Shown in pieces: positions 9,151-18,431 of a stretch of 64,000 bases of DNA. The stretch covers positions 99,308-163,307 of the forward strand of contig NZ_OMPS01000016.1 of assembly GCF_900313035.1 (NCBI RefSeq), read 5' to 3'. Within the stretch, counting starts at the first letter, position 1. The number at the start of each line of letters is the position of its first letter. Position numbers and translations under genes: made by a program. Origin of the DNA: Ruegeria sp. EL01. Its GTDB lineage: Bacteria > Pseudomonadota > Alphaproteobacteria > Rhodobacterales > Rhodobacteraceae. The notes below the pieces were generated by a model, which saw only the letters and a list, made by a program, of their open reading frames with translations, ran no database searches and was not told the origin of the DNA.

Positions 9151-10505
9151 TTCCGTTTCCTTTTTGATTTCTTTGCGCGTTCTGAGGCAATCAACACATC
9201 CTGCGCCCTTTGCCAACCCGGAGACCCTTCGGGCAATTGCCCAACGGCCCGTCTTGCATGGATACCTGCATCCGCCAGACGGCCTTGCAGGGCATACCGT
9301 TCTGCTGTGACGGCTGACGCCATTCCATTGTTGCCAACCTGGGCATAGGCCGCGCCCAAATCCCGCATCAATCGGGCATTCCGATAGTCACGTGCGCGCG
9401 CCTTTTCAAGGGCTTGCAACGCTTTCTTCGTCTGGCCTTGGGCCAGTAGCGCGCGGCCATACCCGGCCAGAATCAGCGCGTTGTTCGGGGCCATTTCTAC
9501 GGCTTGCCCGTAAGCTTTGGTTGCGTCCTGAAATCGCCGGTTTTCCAGCAGAATTTGCCCCTTCAGTTCGTAATAGAACGGATCATCCGGGCGAATGGCC
9601 AGTGCTGCATCAATTGCCGCACGGGCGCGAGCCAGATCGCGATTCTGGTGATGGGCCGAAGCTTCGCGCATCAGGCGGATATCGCGGTCAGTTTCTTCCT
9701 TGGCGCGGCGCAGTGTCCATGTCGGTGACCGCAGGAACGCGGACAGCTTGCCTTTGACGCGGGCAAACCAGTAATCGGCATTGGCATTTGGCTCCGCCTT
9801 GTCACCAAATTCGTCCAAAAACGTCTCGGCCGCGCGCAAACGTTCGCGGCTGGTGGGATGGGACCGCATGTAAGGGTCCTGATTTGCGGTGCTCAGCAAT
9901 TCCTGACCGGCGAATTTGCGGTGCAGTTTGACCATGCCGCTGGGCGATATACCTGCCCATCGCAAATAGCTGGCGGCGCTGCGATCGGCCGAGGATTCTT
10001 CGGCGCGCGTGTGACCCAGAAAACTGCGCAGGGCCGAGGCAGATGTCCCGGCAGCAATGCCCGCAGCAGCCTCTCCGCCGCCAGCAGCTGCAGCAATGAT
10101 CGCGAGGGCTGTGCCGAGGCCCGCGTTTCGCTGCGCGGCGCGCAGGTTTTCGGCGCGGCGCGCCAGATGGCCATTGGCGATATGGGCCGCCTCATGCGCG
10201 ATGACGGCTTGCAGCATTTCGGGGCTGTCCACGGTCAGAATCAGGCCGTAGTTCACGTAGATGGCGTTGTAGTCGATGACAAAGGCGTTGAACGTGTTGT
10301 CATTGACCACAAAAATTCGAACGCGATTGGTGTTTAGCCCGGCCGCGCGCAGGACCGGAAAGGCCAGTTCCCGCAGCCCATGTTCAATATCCGGATCCCG
10401 GATCAGGCTTTGTGCGTTACTTGATGTCGCGGCTGTCAGCCAAACGACAACCACCAGCATCAGGGCCGGGATTGACGCCAGACGGGATACGCGTTCAAAA
10501 GCCAT
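9147..10505 (-). CDS. M48 metalloprotease with TPR repeats (BepA/YfgC-like)
   Basis: A 452-residue exported zinc protease. Seen: hydrophobic signal segment (IPALMLVVVVWLTAATSSNA), the zinc motif AVIAHEAAHIANGHLARR (HEAAH), the downstream HTRAEESSADRSAASYLRWAG holding the third ligand, then TPR-type helices from about residue 300 (RAAIDAALAIRPDDPFYYEL and following) and a lysine/arginine tail. Known: BepA-type proteases guard outer-membrane assembly, with the TPR domain contacting the BAM machinery. It is first in a coupled set with the dsbA-like gene. ATG at 10505 precedes the signal peptide but has no clear ribosome site. Longer starts up to 10595 would run into the divergent aminotransferase. 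Confidence 0.87.
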   Translation of the reverse strand: MAFERVSRLASIPALMLVVVVWLTAATSSNAQSLIRDPDIEHGLRELAFPVLRAAGLNTNRVRIFVVNDNTFNAFVIDYNAIYVNYGLILTVDSPEMLQAVIAHEAAHIANGHLARRAENLRAAQRNAGLGTALAIIAAAAGGGEAAAGIAAGTSASALRSFLGHTRAEESSADRSAASYLRWAGISPSGMVKLHRKFAGQELLSTANQDPYMRSHPTSRERLRAAETFLDEFGDKAEPNANADYWFARVKGKLSAFLRSPTWTLRRAKEETDRDIRLMREASAHHQNRDLARARAAIDAALAIRPDDPFYYELKGQILLENRRFQDATKAYGQAVEMAPNNALILAGYGRALLAQGQTKKALQALEKARARDYRNARLMRDLGAAYAQVGNNGMASAVTAERYALQGRLADAGIHARRAVGQLPEGSPGWQRAQDVLIASERAKKSKRKRK

Positions 10506-10527
10506 GGATGCAACATGGGAGATGGGC

Positions 10528-11691
10528 ATGAGAAACTCAACCCGATCCGGGGTCGATCCCTTCATCGTGATGGATGTGATGGAGGCTGCGCGCAAGGCGG
10601 AAGAGGCCGGACGTCACGTGATCCACATGGAGGTCGGCCAGCCCGGAACCGGTGCGCCCAAAAGGGCTGTTCAGGCGCTTGCCCAAGCCATGGAACAAGG
10701 CCCGCTAGGCTATACAGTGGCGTTGGGTTTGCCTGCGTTGCGCCAACGGATCGCGCGTCTGTACGGTGAATGGTACGATGTCGACCTGAACCCGGAGCGT
10801 GTGGTGATTACGCCCGGGTCTTCCGGTGGGTTTCTGTTGGCCTTCACCGCACTTTTTGACAGTGGCGATCGTGTCGGCATCGGTGCGCCCGGCTATCCAT
10901 CTTACCGGCAGATTCTGAAAGCTCTGGGACTGGTTCCGGTCGACCTGTCCACCGCGCCGGAAAATCGTCTGCAACCGGTGCCCGCAGATTTCGCGGGACT
11001 GGATCTGCAAGGGCTGATGGTCGCATCCCCTGCGAACCCGACCGGCACCATGCTGGATCACGCTGCCATGAGCGCGTTGATTGAGGCCGCACAAGGGCAG
11101 GGGGCATCATTCATTAGCGACGAGATTTATCATGGCTTGGAATACGAGGCCAAAGCCGTCACTGCGCTTGAACTGACCAATGAGTGTTATGTCATGAACT
11201 CATTCTCCAAGTACTTCTCGATGACCGGGTGGCGTGTGGGCTGGATGGTGGTGCCCGAGGATCAGGTGCGGGTTGTGGAACGTATTGCGCAGAACATGTT
11301 CATCTGTGCGCCGCACGCCAGTCAGGTGGCTGCGCTGGCCGCAATGGACTGTGAGGATGAGCTGCAAGCCAATCTGGATGTCTACCGGCAGAACCGCGCG
11401 CTGATGCTGGATGGACTTCCCAAAGCAGGGTTCACCAATATCGCACCGCCAGATGGGGCGTTTTATGTCTATGCCGATGTCTCGGACCTGACAGATGACA
11501 GCCGGGCCTTCGCGTCAGAGATTTTGGAAAAGGCCGGTGTCGCGGTGACGCCGGGGTTGGACTTCGACCCGCAACGCGGCCATACGACCCTGCGGTTTTC
11601 CTATGCTCGTGCCACGGCTGATATTCAGGACGGGCTGGACCGGTTGCGTCGCTTCATGGCTGAAAAGGGCGTGATCAGCGAACAGGTCTGA
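10528..11691 (+). CDS. PLP-dependent class I/II aminotransferase
   Basis: A 387-residue fold-type I aminotransferase. Seen: IHMEVGQPGTGAPK, TPGSSGGFLLAF, VASPANPTGTML (substrate and PLP contact), SDEIYHGLEY (Asp pairing with the pyridine nitrogen), NSFSKYFSMTGWRVGWM (PLP lysine in SFSKYF) and TLRFSYA (carboxylate-binding Arg). Resembles the aspartate/aromatic aminotransferase group; the amino donor is not predictable. Start ATG at 10528 follows GGGAGATGGGC. The open frame runs back to 10276 but overlaps the opposite M48 gene. The two divergent start codons are only 22 bases apart, so their promoters must lie inside each other's coding sequence. Confidence 0.88.
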   Translation: MRNSTRSGVDPFIVMDVMEAARKAEEAGRHVIHMEVGQPGTGAPKRAVQALAQAMEQGPLGYTVALGLPALRQRIARLYGEWYDVDLNPERVVITPGSSGGFLLAFTALFDSGDRVGIGAPGYPSYRQILKALGLVPVDLSTAPENRLQPVPADFAGLDLQGLMVASPANPTGTMLDHAAMSALIEAAQGQGASFISDEIYHGLEYEAKAVTALELTNECYVMNSFSKYFSMTGWRVGWMVVPEDQVRVVERIAQNMFICAPHASQVAALAAMDCEDELQANLDVYRQNRALMLDGLPKAGFTNIAPPDGAFYVYADVSDLTDDSRAFASEILEKAGVAVTPGLDFDPQRGHTTLRFSYARATADIQDGLDRLRRFMAEKGVISEQV

Positions 11692-11757
11692 AGCGTTCAC
11701 AAAGCCCCCCGCTTGGTATAGGGTACGTTCCAAACGATCTCGGGAAAACTTGAGGCT

Positions 11758-12978
11758 ATGAGCAGGATCATCTTTTGCATTGCGCTGTTCTGGGCGCTGG
11801 CCGGTACGGCCGTCGCGCAGGACTTCAGCGCGCTTGCCCGTGTGCAACCGGATCAAAGCCGGATTGTCGATACCGGGCGCGCGGGTATTCGCGTGGACAT
11901 TGGCCTTAGCCAAGGTGTGCCATACCGCATTTTTACATTACGAGATCCCTACCGAATGGTGCTGGATTTTCAAGAGGTTGACTGGACCGGTTTGACGCGG
12001 GACGCCTTCCTGAAATCCGAACGTATAAGCGACGTGCAATTTGGTGCCTATGTGCCGGGATGGTCCAGATTGGTTCTGGATCTCGGTGCCCCGATGGCAG
12101 TGGAAACGGCGAACCTGAAGATTGACGAAGGGTCCGGTTCAGCACTGCTGTCGCTTACCCTTAAAGGTACTGATTTCGATGCATTCAATGCCGCTGCAGG
12201 TGCACCGCGTAATCCAGGTTGGGATTTGCCTAAACCAGCGGTCACCCAAAAGGCCCAACCACGCGATGGGAACCGACCCTTGCGCGTGATGCTGGACCCC
12301 GGCCATGGCGGGATCGATCCGGGGGCCGAGGTTGGTGGCACTGACGAAAAAACAATGATGTTGATTTTTGCCCGCGAGTTGCGTGAGTTACTTTTGCGTT
12401 CAGGGGGTTATGAGGTTGTTCTGACGCGCGTCGAAGACCAGTTTGTTTCGCTGGAGCGGCGCATTGCGCTGGCCCATCGGGCCGGCGCAGATCTGTTCAT
12501 TTCGCTCCATGCCGACTCGCTGTCCGAAGGGCAGGCGCATGGGGCGGCGGTTTATACCCTGTCCGAGGATGCGTCAGACGTGGCCAGCTCAAAACTTGCC
12601 GAACGACACGATCGGGGCGACCTGATCTCGGGGATCGATCTGAACGGCGCGGATGATCAGGTGGCCGATGTGTTGTTGGACATCGCACGGCAGGAAACCA
12701 AGCCGCGCACGGATGCGCTTGCACGGTCGCTGGCCAATGGAATGGCGCAACAGGGCGGGCCGATGAATCGCCGACCTTTGCGTAAAGCCTCGTTTTCAGT
12801 GCTAAAAGCGGCGGATATCCCGTCGGTTCTGGTTGAACTTGGGTTTCTGTCCAGCCCCAGGGATTTGAACAACCTCAAAGATCCTGAATGGCGTGCAAAG
12901 ATGGCAGTGGGAATTTATCAGGGGCTGGAAGACTGGCGTCAGCAGGATCTGGTCCGGCAATCCCTGATTGGTCAGTGA
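11758..12978 (+). CDS. amiC: N-acetylmuramoyl-L-alanine amidase (AmiC type)
   Basis: A 406-residue exported peptidoglycan amidase that cleaves the lactyl-peptide bond, mainly at division septa. Seen: signal peptide (IIFCIALFWALAGTAVAQ), an N-terminal AMIN-like beta domain (RVDIGLSQGVPYRIFTLRDP ... FLKSERISDVQFG) and the Amidase_3 catalytic domain with VMLDPGHGGIDPGAEVGG (zinc His), a later zinc-ligand segment, FISLHADS, and SVLVELGFLSSPRD containing the catalytic Glu. It lies 94 bases upstream of the PBP1A gene, a frequent pairing in alphaproteobacteria that links wall cutting with synthesis. Confidence 0.93.
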   Translation: MSRIIFCIALFWALAGTAVAQDFSALARVQPDQSRIVDTGRAGIRVDIGLSQGVPYRIFTLRDPYRMVLDFQEVDWTGLTRDAFLKSERISDVQFGAYVPGWSRLVLDLGAPMAVETANLKIDEGSGSALLSLTLKGTDFDAFNAAAGAPRNPGWDLPKPAVTQKAQPRDGNRPLRVMLDPGHGGIDPGAEVGGTDEKTMMLIFARELRELLLRSGGYEVVLTRVEDQFVSLERRIALAHRAGADLFISLHADSLSEGQAHGAAVYTLSEDASDVASSKLAERHDRGDLISGIDLNGADDQVADVLLDIARQETKPRTDALARSLANGMAQQGGPMNRRPLRKASFSVLKAADIPSVLVELGFLSSPRDLNNLKDPEWRAKMAVGIYQGLEDWRQQDLVRQSLIGQ

Positions 12979-13072
12979 CCTGACGGCGCAAACCAGCTAG
13001 AATGTGCTTGTTGTTTTGACCCTTGAGCAGCGCGACACTATATAGGCGGCAGCGCGAGAAAAAGGCAGTAAC

Positions 13073-15562
13073 GTGATCCGGTTCATTCTTTCGATTTTTG
13101 GGGCTATTTTCAGCCTTGTTACCTTGGGTATCTTCATGGCTGCGTTGGTTGTTGGCGCGGTGTTCTGGATGTACGGGCGTGACCTGCCCAGCCACGAGTC
13201 GCTGGCACAATACAAACCGCCGACAATCAGCCGTATTTATTCCGGCGAAGGTCAGCTGATCGACGAATTTGCGCAGGAACGCCGTTTGTTCACGCCGTCC
13301 GAAGAAGTTCCGGACCTGGTGAAACAGGCCTTCATTTCTGCCGAAGACAAGAATTTCTACACCCATCAGGGATACGACCCACGCGGTATCATTGCCGCCG
13401 GGGTCGAGGCGGTCCGCACCAAAGGGGAAACCGTGCGCGGCGCGTCAACCATTACCCAGCAGGTGATGAAGAACTTCCTGCTGTCCGGTGATCGCCGGGC
13501 CGAACGCAAGATCAAGGAAATCATCCTCGCCACACGGCTTGAGGATACGCTGGATAAAGAACAGATCCTCGAGCTCTATATGAACGAGATCTTTCTGGGC
13601 CAGAACTCGTATGGTGTGACGGCTGCGGCACAGACCTATTTTAACAAAACCCTGCAAGAGCTGGATCCGCATGAGGCCGCCATGCTGGCCGCCATGCCTA
13701 AGGCGCCGTCGGATTATCATCCGGTGCGGGAAAAAGACCGCTTGATGGCGCGCCGCAACTACGTACTGCGCGAGATGCAGCAGAATGGTTATATCGATCA
13801 GGCGACCTATGAGGTTGAGGTCGAACAGCCGTTGCGCTCGGTCCAGAATGGCGACTTTGAAAGCTTCCGGACGGCACTGCCGCCACGGGATTACTTTACC
13901 GACGAAATCCGCCGCCAGCTGAGCGAGGATTTTGGCGAAGGCGAATTCTTCACCGGGGGGTTCACGGTGCGCGCTTCGGTCGACGAAGAAATGCAGGTCG
14001 AAGCCGCCCGATCTCTGCGTGAAGCCTTGCAGAAATACGACCGCTCACGCGGGAAGTGGCGGGGCACCGGCGAAGTAATCGCCGAGGAAACCTTGGCAGA
14101 TGAAGCGCAGTGGCGCGAAACGCTGTCCATTATGGAAATTCCGCGTGATGTGGTTCTGCCCACCAAGTGGTATCCGGCGGTTGTGATGGATGTTGCGGAA
14201 CAGTCCATGACGGTTGGAATCGAAGATGGCCCGGCAGATGGCGTCATCCCGCGTTCGGACATCAAGTGGATGCAGGGCGATTTCGCGGCGAATTTCAAAC
14301 GTGGTGACGTGATACTTGTCGTCGCCGGGGAAGAGGGCCAATGGTCTGCGCGACAGGTGCCCGAAGTGCAGGGCGGCTTTGTCGCGATGGACGTGAACTC
14401 GGGTCGTGTTTTGGCGATGCAGGGCGGGTTCTCGTATCAGGACACGGTGTTCAACCGGGCCACACAGGCACAACGACAGCCGGGCTCAAGCTTTAAGCCC
14501 TTTGTCTATGCTGCTGCATTGGACAGCGGATACAGTCCCGCGACCATTGTTGTGGATGCGCCGATTGAAGTGAACACGCCCCAAGGGCTGTGGCGCCCCA
14601 AGAATTCGTCCAACAAATTCTATGGTCCGACGCCGCTGCGCACCGGGATCGAACAATCGCGAAACCTGATGACGATTCGTCTGGCGCAAGAGGTGACGAT
14701 GCCTGTTGTCGCCGGGTATGCGGAACGGTTCGGTGTCTATGATCGTATGGGCGCGTTTCTGGCCAACTCGCTAGGGGCTGAAGAAACCACCCTGTACAAG
14801 ATGGTGGCTGCCTATGCGATGTTCGCCAACGGGGGTGAGCGGGTCGAACCCACCCTGGTCGACCGTATTCAGGATCGGTTTGGCAAGACAATCTATCGGC
14901 ACGACGACCGTCAGTGTCTGGATTGCAACTCCAACTGGTTGGCACCGGATGAGGCCCCGACCATTGAAACCAACCGCAGCCAGGTCATGGATGCCGTCAC
15001 GGCGTATCAGTTGACGTCCATGATGAAAGGCGTTGTGGATCGCGGAACGGCCTCGCGTGTCGTAAATCTGCCGGTTCCTACCGCAGGCAAGACAGGAACG
15101 ACGAATGAATCGAAGGACGCCTGGTTTATCGGCTTTACCTCAAACATCGTGGCGGGTTGCTACATCGGTTATGACCGTCCACGCCCGATGGGACGCGGCG
15201 CATATGGTGGTACGTTGTGCGGGCCGGTCTTCCAAAGCTTTATGGAACAGGCCGTTGAAAAATATGGTGGCGGTCCCTTCGACGTACCGCCGGGCGGGCG
15301 TTTCATAAAGATCGACCGTTTCAGTGGTGCACGTCTGCCAGACAACGCCAGTGGCGACTATGTCGTGGCCGAGTATTTTCGCGATGGCGTCGATGGCTTT
15401 ATTGACCGGATCTACGATGGCGGTTTTGCTATCGGATCTGACTTGCCCCTGTTCGAAGAGGTGCAGCGAGCGGGCGTTGAGGTGCAGACATCTACCGGTG
15501 AGACTGTGACAGTCGGGCCCAAAGCCACGCAGGGCGATCTATCCACCGGTGGACTTTACTGA
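13073..15562 (+). CDS. mrcA: penicillin-binding protein 1A (bifunctional transglycosylase/transpeptidase)
   Basis: An 829-residue class A PBP that polymerises and cross-links peptidoglycan. Seen: an N-terminal membrane anchor (FILSIFGAIFSLVTLGIFMAALVVGAVFW). The GT51 domain has AFISAEDKNFYTHQGYDPRGI and GASTITQQVMKNFLL. An OB-like insert follows (about 310-430). The transpeptidase domain has RQPGSSFKPFVYAA (SxxK Ser), EQSRNLMTI (SxN) and AGKTGTTNESKDAWFIG (KTG). Start is GTG at 13073; upstream GAAAAAGG can serve as ribosome site. Its last 7 bases overlap the convergent kinase gene. Tail is short and polar. Confidence 0.96.
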   Translation: MIRFILSIFGAIFSLVTLGIFMAALVVGAVFWMYGRDLPSHESLAQYKPPTISRIYSGEGQLIDEFAQERRLFTPSEEVPDLVKQAFISAEDKNFYTHQGYDPRGIIAAGVEAVRTKGETVRGASTITQQVMKNFLLSGDRRAERKIKEIILATRLEDTLDKEQILELYMNEIFLGQNSYGVTAAAQTYFNKTLQELDPHEAAMLAAMPKAPSDYHPVREKDRLMARRNYVLREMQQNGYIDQATYEVEVEQPLRSVQNGDFESFRTALPPRDYFTDEIRRQLSEDFGEGEFFTGGFTVRASVDEEMQVEAARSLREALQKYDRSRGKWRGTGEVIAEETLADEAQWRETLSIMEIPRDVVLPTKWYPAVVMDVAEQSMTVGIEDGPADGVIPRSDIKWMQGDFAANFKRGDVILVVAGEEGQWSARQVPEVQGGFVAMDVNSGRVLAMQGGFSYQDTVFNRATQAQRQPGSSFKPFVYAAALDSGYSPATIVVDAPIEVNTPQGLWRPKNSSNKFYGPTPLRTGIEQSRNLMTIRLAQEVTMPVVAGYAERFGVYDRMGAFLANSLGAEETTLYKMVAAYAMFANGGERVEPTLVDRIQDRFGKTIYRHDDRQCLDCNSNWLAPDEAPTIETNRSQVMDAVTAYQLTSMMKGVVDRGTASRVVNLPVPTAGKTGTTNESKDAWFIGFTSNIVAGCYIGYDRPRPMGRGAYGGTLCGPVFQSFMEQAVEKYGGGPFDVPPGGRFIKIDRFSGARLPDNASGDYVVAEYFRDGVDGFIDRIYDGGFAIGSDLPLFEEVQRAGVEVQTSTGETVTVGPKATQGDLSTGGLY

Positions 15563-16389
15563 TCCACTATTTTTAACAGCAAGTGCAACAGATCGGCTTC
15601 GGCATCTTCGGTGACGAGGCCGCTTGCTCGCCAGAATATTGACAAAGCGCATTTTGCTGCCGCCCATTTTGCAAGACGCTGGCGCGGTACAGCCATCGCA
15701 TCAGCATAGAGTGTCAGGCACCGGTCGATTTGCTGAGTTCGGCGGACGAGGTCTTTCATGCCTTTGGGATGACGCAGCGCATTTGCCAACTCGAACGCGG
15801 GATCCCCCAGATATCCTTTGGCATCTATCACACGCGGCCCGGTTTGGGTTTGAATGACGTTGTCATGATGCAGGTCCCCATGCAGTGGAATTTGCACGGT
15901 TTGCTTATCCAAAAGAGCGCGGGCCAATCCAATCGCGTGTCTGATATCCCTTGCCAGCGGTGGGGCGCAGCGCTCGGCAAACCGACACTCAAACAGCGGG
16001 GCAAATACTTGGGCCATTGGCTTCAATCCGGTGCAGTCAATCAGTGGACCTTGGTGCAGCAGGCGCGCAGTATCCGCCAACGTTTGAACCGCTTTTTCCG
16101 GCTGTCCGGATCGTGCAATGTCGCCAAGGGTCGGCCCGTCCAGCCACTCCATCAGCACTGCGTTTTCGGCGACGTCAAGAATTCTGACCGCACCGCGATC
16201 CTGCCAAGCGGATAACAACTGGGTCCCTGGCGCTTCGTTGCCGCGATCCGGTCGGTGATACAGCTTGAACGCTCCCTGCGTTCCATCGGTGCGCTGCACT
16301 TTCCAAATCCGCGCGGCGCCGGTATCTGCAACGGCGTCAAGCGGGATAAGTGCCCATCTGTCCAGAAACTCTTGTGGTGCGCCTTGCAT
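15556..16389 (-). CDS. aminoglycoside/hydroxyurea phosphotransferase-like kinase
   Basis: A 277-residue APH-fold kinase. Seen: WKVQRTDGTQGAFKLYHR (nucleotide-binding lysine), AVLMEWLDGPTLGDIA (hinge), IPLHGDLHHDNVIQ (Brenner motif, catalytic Asp) and VIDAKGYLGDPAFELA (metal Asp). The order and spacing fit the family that includes streptomycin 6-kinase. Known members phosphorylate aminoglycosides or hydroxyurea, but chromosomal ones often act on unknown metabolites, so a resistance role is not claimed. ATG at 16389 with GAGG upstream is chosen over the longer open frame to 16452, which would approach the divergent prfB start. Its 3' end overlaps mrcA by 7 bases. Confidence 0.82.
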   Translation of the reverse strand: MQGAPQEFLDRWALIPLDAVADTGAARIWKVQRTDGTQGAFKLYHRPDRGNEAPGTQLLSAWQDRGAVRILDVAENAVLMEWLDGPTLGDIARSGQPEKAVQTLADTARLLHQGPLIDCTGLKPMAQVFAPLFECRFAERCAPPLARDIRHAIGLARALLDKQTVQIPLHGDLHHDNVIQTQTGPRVIDAKGYLGDPAFELANALRHPKGMKDLVRRTQQIDRCLTLYADAMAVPRQRLAKWAAAKCALSIFWRASGLVTEDAEADLLHLLLKIVDQ

Positions 16390-16466
16390 TCGCGCCTCGC
16401 CTGTCTTGTGGTGTCTCGCACCTCTTGCTATCACGCAGGCCTGATTGAGCAAGTTGGGACCATACC

Positions 16467-17594
16467 ATGCGCGCCGAAACCCAGAATATCGTGGCGGAAA
16501 TTGAAAAGTCGCTAGAGCTGTTGGCGCAGCGCATGGACTATGAAACCGCGCCGCACCGGTTAGAGGAATTCAACGCGCGTGTAGAAGATCCCAATCTGTG
16601 GGACAGCCCTGAAAAGGCGCAAAAACTGATGCAAGAGCGTCAGATGCTGGTGGATGCAATTGAGACCTATGAGTCGATCAAGACCGACCTTGGCGACAAC
16701 ATCGAGTTGATTGAGCTGGGCGAAATCGAAGAAGATGACGAGGTCGTCCAGGACGCTGAGGGCGCGATCAAAAGCCTGCAGCGAAAGGCAGCCAAGAAAG
16801 AGCTTGAGGCCCTGCTGGATGGCGAAGCTGACGGCAACGATACATTCCTTGAGATTAACTCGGGCGCAGGTGGTACCGAAAGCTGCGACTGGGCCTCGAT
16901 GTTGGCGCGCATGTATGTGCGTTGGGCCGAGAAAAAAGGATACACGGTCGAACTGCAATCCGAAACCTCGGGCGAAGAGGCGGGGATCAAATCGGCAGCT
17001 TACAAAATTTCGGGCCATAATGCCTATGGATGGCTGAAATCCGAAAGCGGTGTGCACCGCCTTGTGCGCATCTCGCCCTTCGACTCGGCAGCCAAACGGC
17101 ATACTTCTTTCAGTTCCGTCTGGGTCTATCCCGTCGTGGACGACAATATCGAGATTGATGTGAACCCTTCGGAAATTCGCATCGATACCTACAGGTCATC
17201 TGGTGCAGGCGGTCAGCACGTCAACACCACCGACTCGGCGGTTCGGATTACGCATATCCCGACCGGGATTGTAGTGACCAGCTCTGTCAAATCGCAGCAC
17301 CAGAACCGTGACATCGCTATGAAAGCCTTGAAATCGCGCCTGTATCAGCAAGAGCTGGATCGTCGAAACGCCGATATCAACGCAGCCCACGAGGCCAAGG
17401 GTGACGCGGGCTGGGGCAACCAGATCCGGTCTTACGTGTTGCAACCCTATCAGATGGTCAAAGACCTGCGTACCAACCATGAAACATCTGACACCAAGGG
17501 CGTGTTGGATGGGGATCTGGATGAGTTTATGGCGGCGACGCTGGCGCTGAACGTGGCAGGAAAAAGCCGGTCCGAGGCGCAGGGCGACGGCTAA
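16467..17594 (+). CDS. prfB: peptide chain release factor 2
   Basis: RF2 recognises UGA and UAA stop codons and triggers peptide release. Seen: 375 residues in one uninterrupted frame, an N-terminal helical domain, SPF tripeptide ([12 protein letters not shown]) for stop-codon reading, and [20 protein letters not shown] with the catalytic GGQ. The in-frame UGA and programmed +1 frameshift known from enterobacterial prfB are absent, so the autoregulatory frameshift is not used here. ATG at 16467 begins MRAETQNIV. The M50 protease gene starts at the base after the stop codon. Confidence 0.96.
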   Translation: MRAETQNIVAEIEKSLELLAQRMDYETAPHRLEEFNARVEDPNLWDSPEKAQKLMQERQMLVDAIETYESIKTDLGDNIELIELGEIEEDDEVVQDAEGAIKSLQRKAAKKELEALLDGEADGNDTFLEINSGAGGTESCDWASMLARMYVRWAEKKGYTVELQSETSGEEAGIKSAAYKISGHNAYGWLKSESGVHRLVRISPFDSAAKRHTSFSSVWVYPVVDDNIEIDVNPSEIRIDTYRSSGAGGQHVNTTDSAVRITHIPTGIVVTSSVKSQHQNRDIAMKALKSRLYQQELDRRNADINAAHEAKGDAGWGNQIRSYVLQPYQMVKDLRTNHETSDTKGVLDGDLDEFMAATLALNVAGKSRSEAQGDG

Positions 17595-18302
17595 TTGCGC
17601 CAACGCGTGACCTTTGCGGCAAACCTGATCAAAGGCCATTGGCAATTGATCACTATTGTCGCATCTGTGTTTCTATTGTGGAACACGCCAGTTGTTTTGC
17701 CGCTGAAGATCCTTGTTGTCTTCCTGCATGAGCTTTCGCACGCTCTGGCCATTGTCCTGACCGGCGGCTCTGTTGAAAGCTTCTCGGTTTCGCCCCAGCA
17801 GGGTGGGCTTGTGATCGGACGGGGCGGAAACCGGTTTATCAGCCTGTCTGCCGGATACCTCGGTTCACTTTTACTTGGGATGGGCTTGCTGATCATCGCC
17901 CTGCGCACAAATAAGGACCGGGCCGTGCTTGGCGTGTTCGGCGGCGTTATGGTGCTTGTGACGCTTCTTTACGTCCGCGATCCCTTTGCCATGGCATTCT
18001 GCGCGGGTGTTGGTGCGGTGATGCTGGGTGTTGCATGGTATCTTAGTCGCAATCTCTGCGATCTGGTTCTGCGGGTCATCGGGCTGACCAGCATGATCTA
18101 CGTTCCGTTTGATATCTTTGATGACACCATAAGGCGCGCCGGTTTACGCTCGGACGCGTACATGCTGGCAGAAGAGTTTGGCGGAACGACATTGATGTGG
18201 GGCGGTTTATGGTTGGTCCTCAGCTTCGTGATGATTTTCTATTGCCTGCGAAACATGCTGGGTCGGGATAGCAATGTCCGGTTTGATGTTCGGGCCAGGT
18301 AA
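17595..18302 (+). CDS. M50B-type membrane metallopeptidase
   Basis: A 235-residue polytopic membrane protein. Seen: a first helix (WQLITIVASVFLLWNTPVVLPL) running into LVVFLHELSHALAIVLTGG, whose HELSH is the zinc HExxH motif inside the membrane. Four or more further helices follow (GSLLLGMGLLIIALR, VFGGVMVLVTLLYVRD, AGVGAVMLGVAWYLS, WGGLWLVLSFVMIFY). Matches the Peptidase_M50B family, whose roles are mostly undefined. Start is TTG at 17595 immediately after the prfB stop; GTG at 17607 is an alternative. Likely co-transcribed with prfB. Confidence 0.82.
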   Translation: MRQRVTFAANLIKGHWQLITIVASVFLLWNTPVVLPLKILVVFLHELSHALAIVLTGGSVESFSVSPQQGGLVIGRGGNRFISLSAGYLGSLLLGMGLLIIALRTNKDRAVLGVFGGVMVLVTLLYVRDPFAMAFCAGVGAVMLGVAWYLSRNLCDLVLRVIGLTSMIYVPFDIFDDTIRRAGLRSDAYMLAEEFGGTTLMWGGLWLVLSFVMIFYCLRNMLGRDSNVRFDVRAR

Positions 18303-18431
18303 CCAAAACCTTTCAAACATTGCGCCCAGTAGTGGGCGAAAAAAGATACATCCAATCTATGGGTTTAATTGGATTAAAGCCCCGGCTAGGCTGATCGTAG
18401 GACTGGAAAAACCATAGCCGCTGAGACCCCA

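Noticed and set aside
15556..16389. Aminoglycoside resistance gene
   Set aside because: The APH fold is clear but the gene sits between core genes with core-like composition; chromosomal members often have other substrates, so resistance is not claimed.
16467..16600. Programmed +1 frameshift in prfB
   Set aside because: The reading frame is continuous, without the in-frame UGA seen in enterobacterial prfB.
18324..18345. CGCCCA-GTAG-TGGGCG hairpin followed by AAAAAA after the M50 gene
   Set aside because: The A-run is on the wrong side for the upstream + strand gene. It would only terminate a minus-strand transcript, for which no gene exists here.
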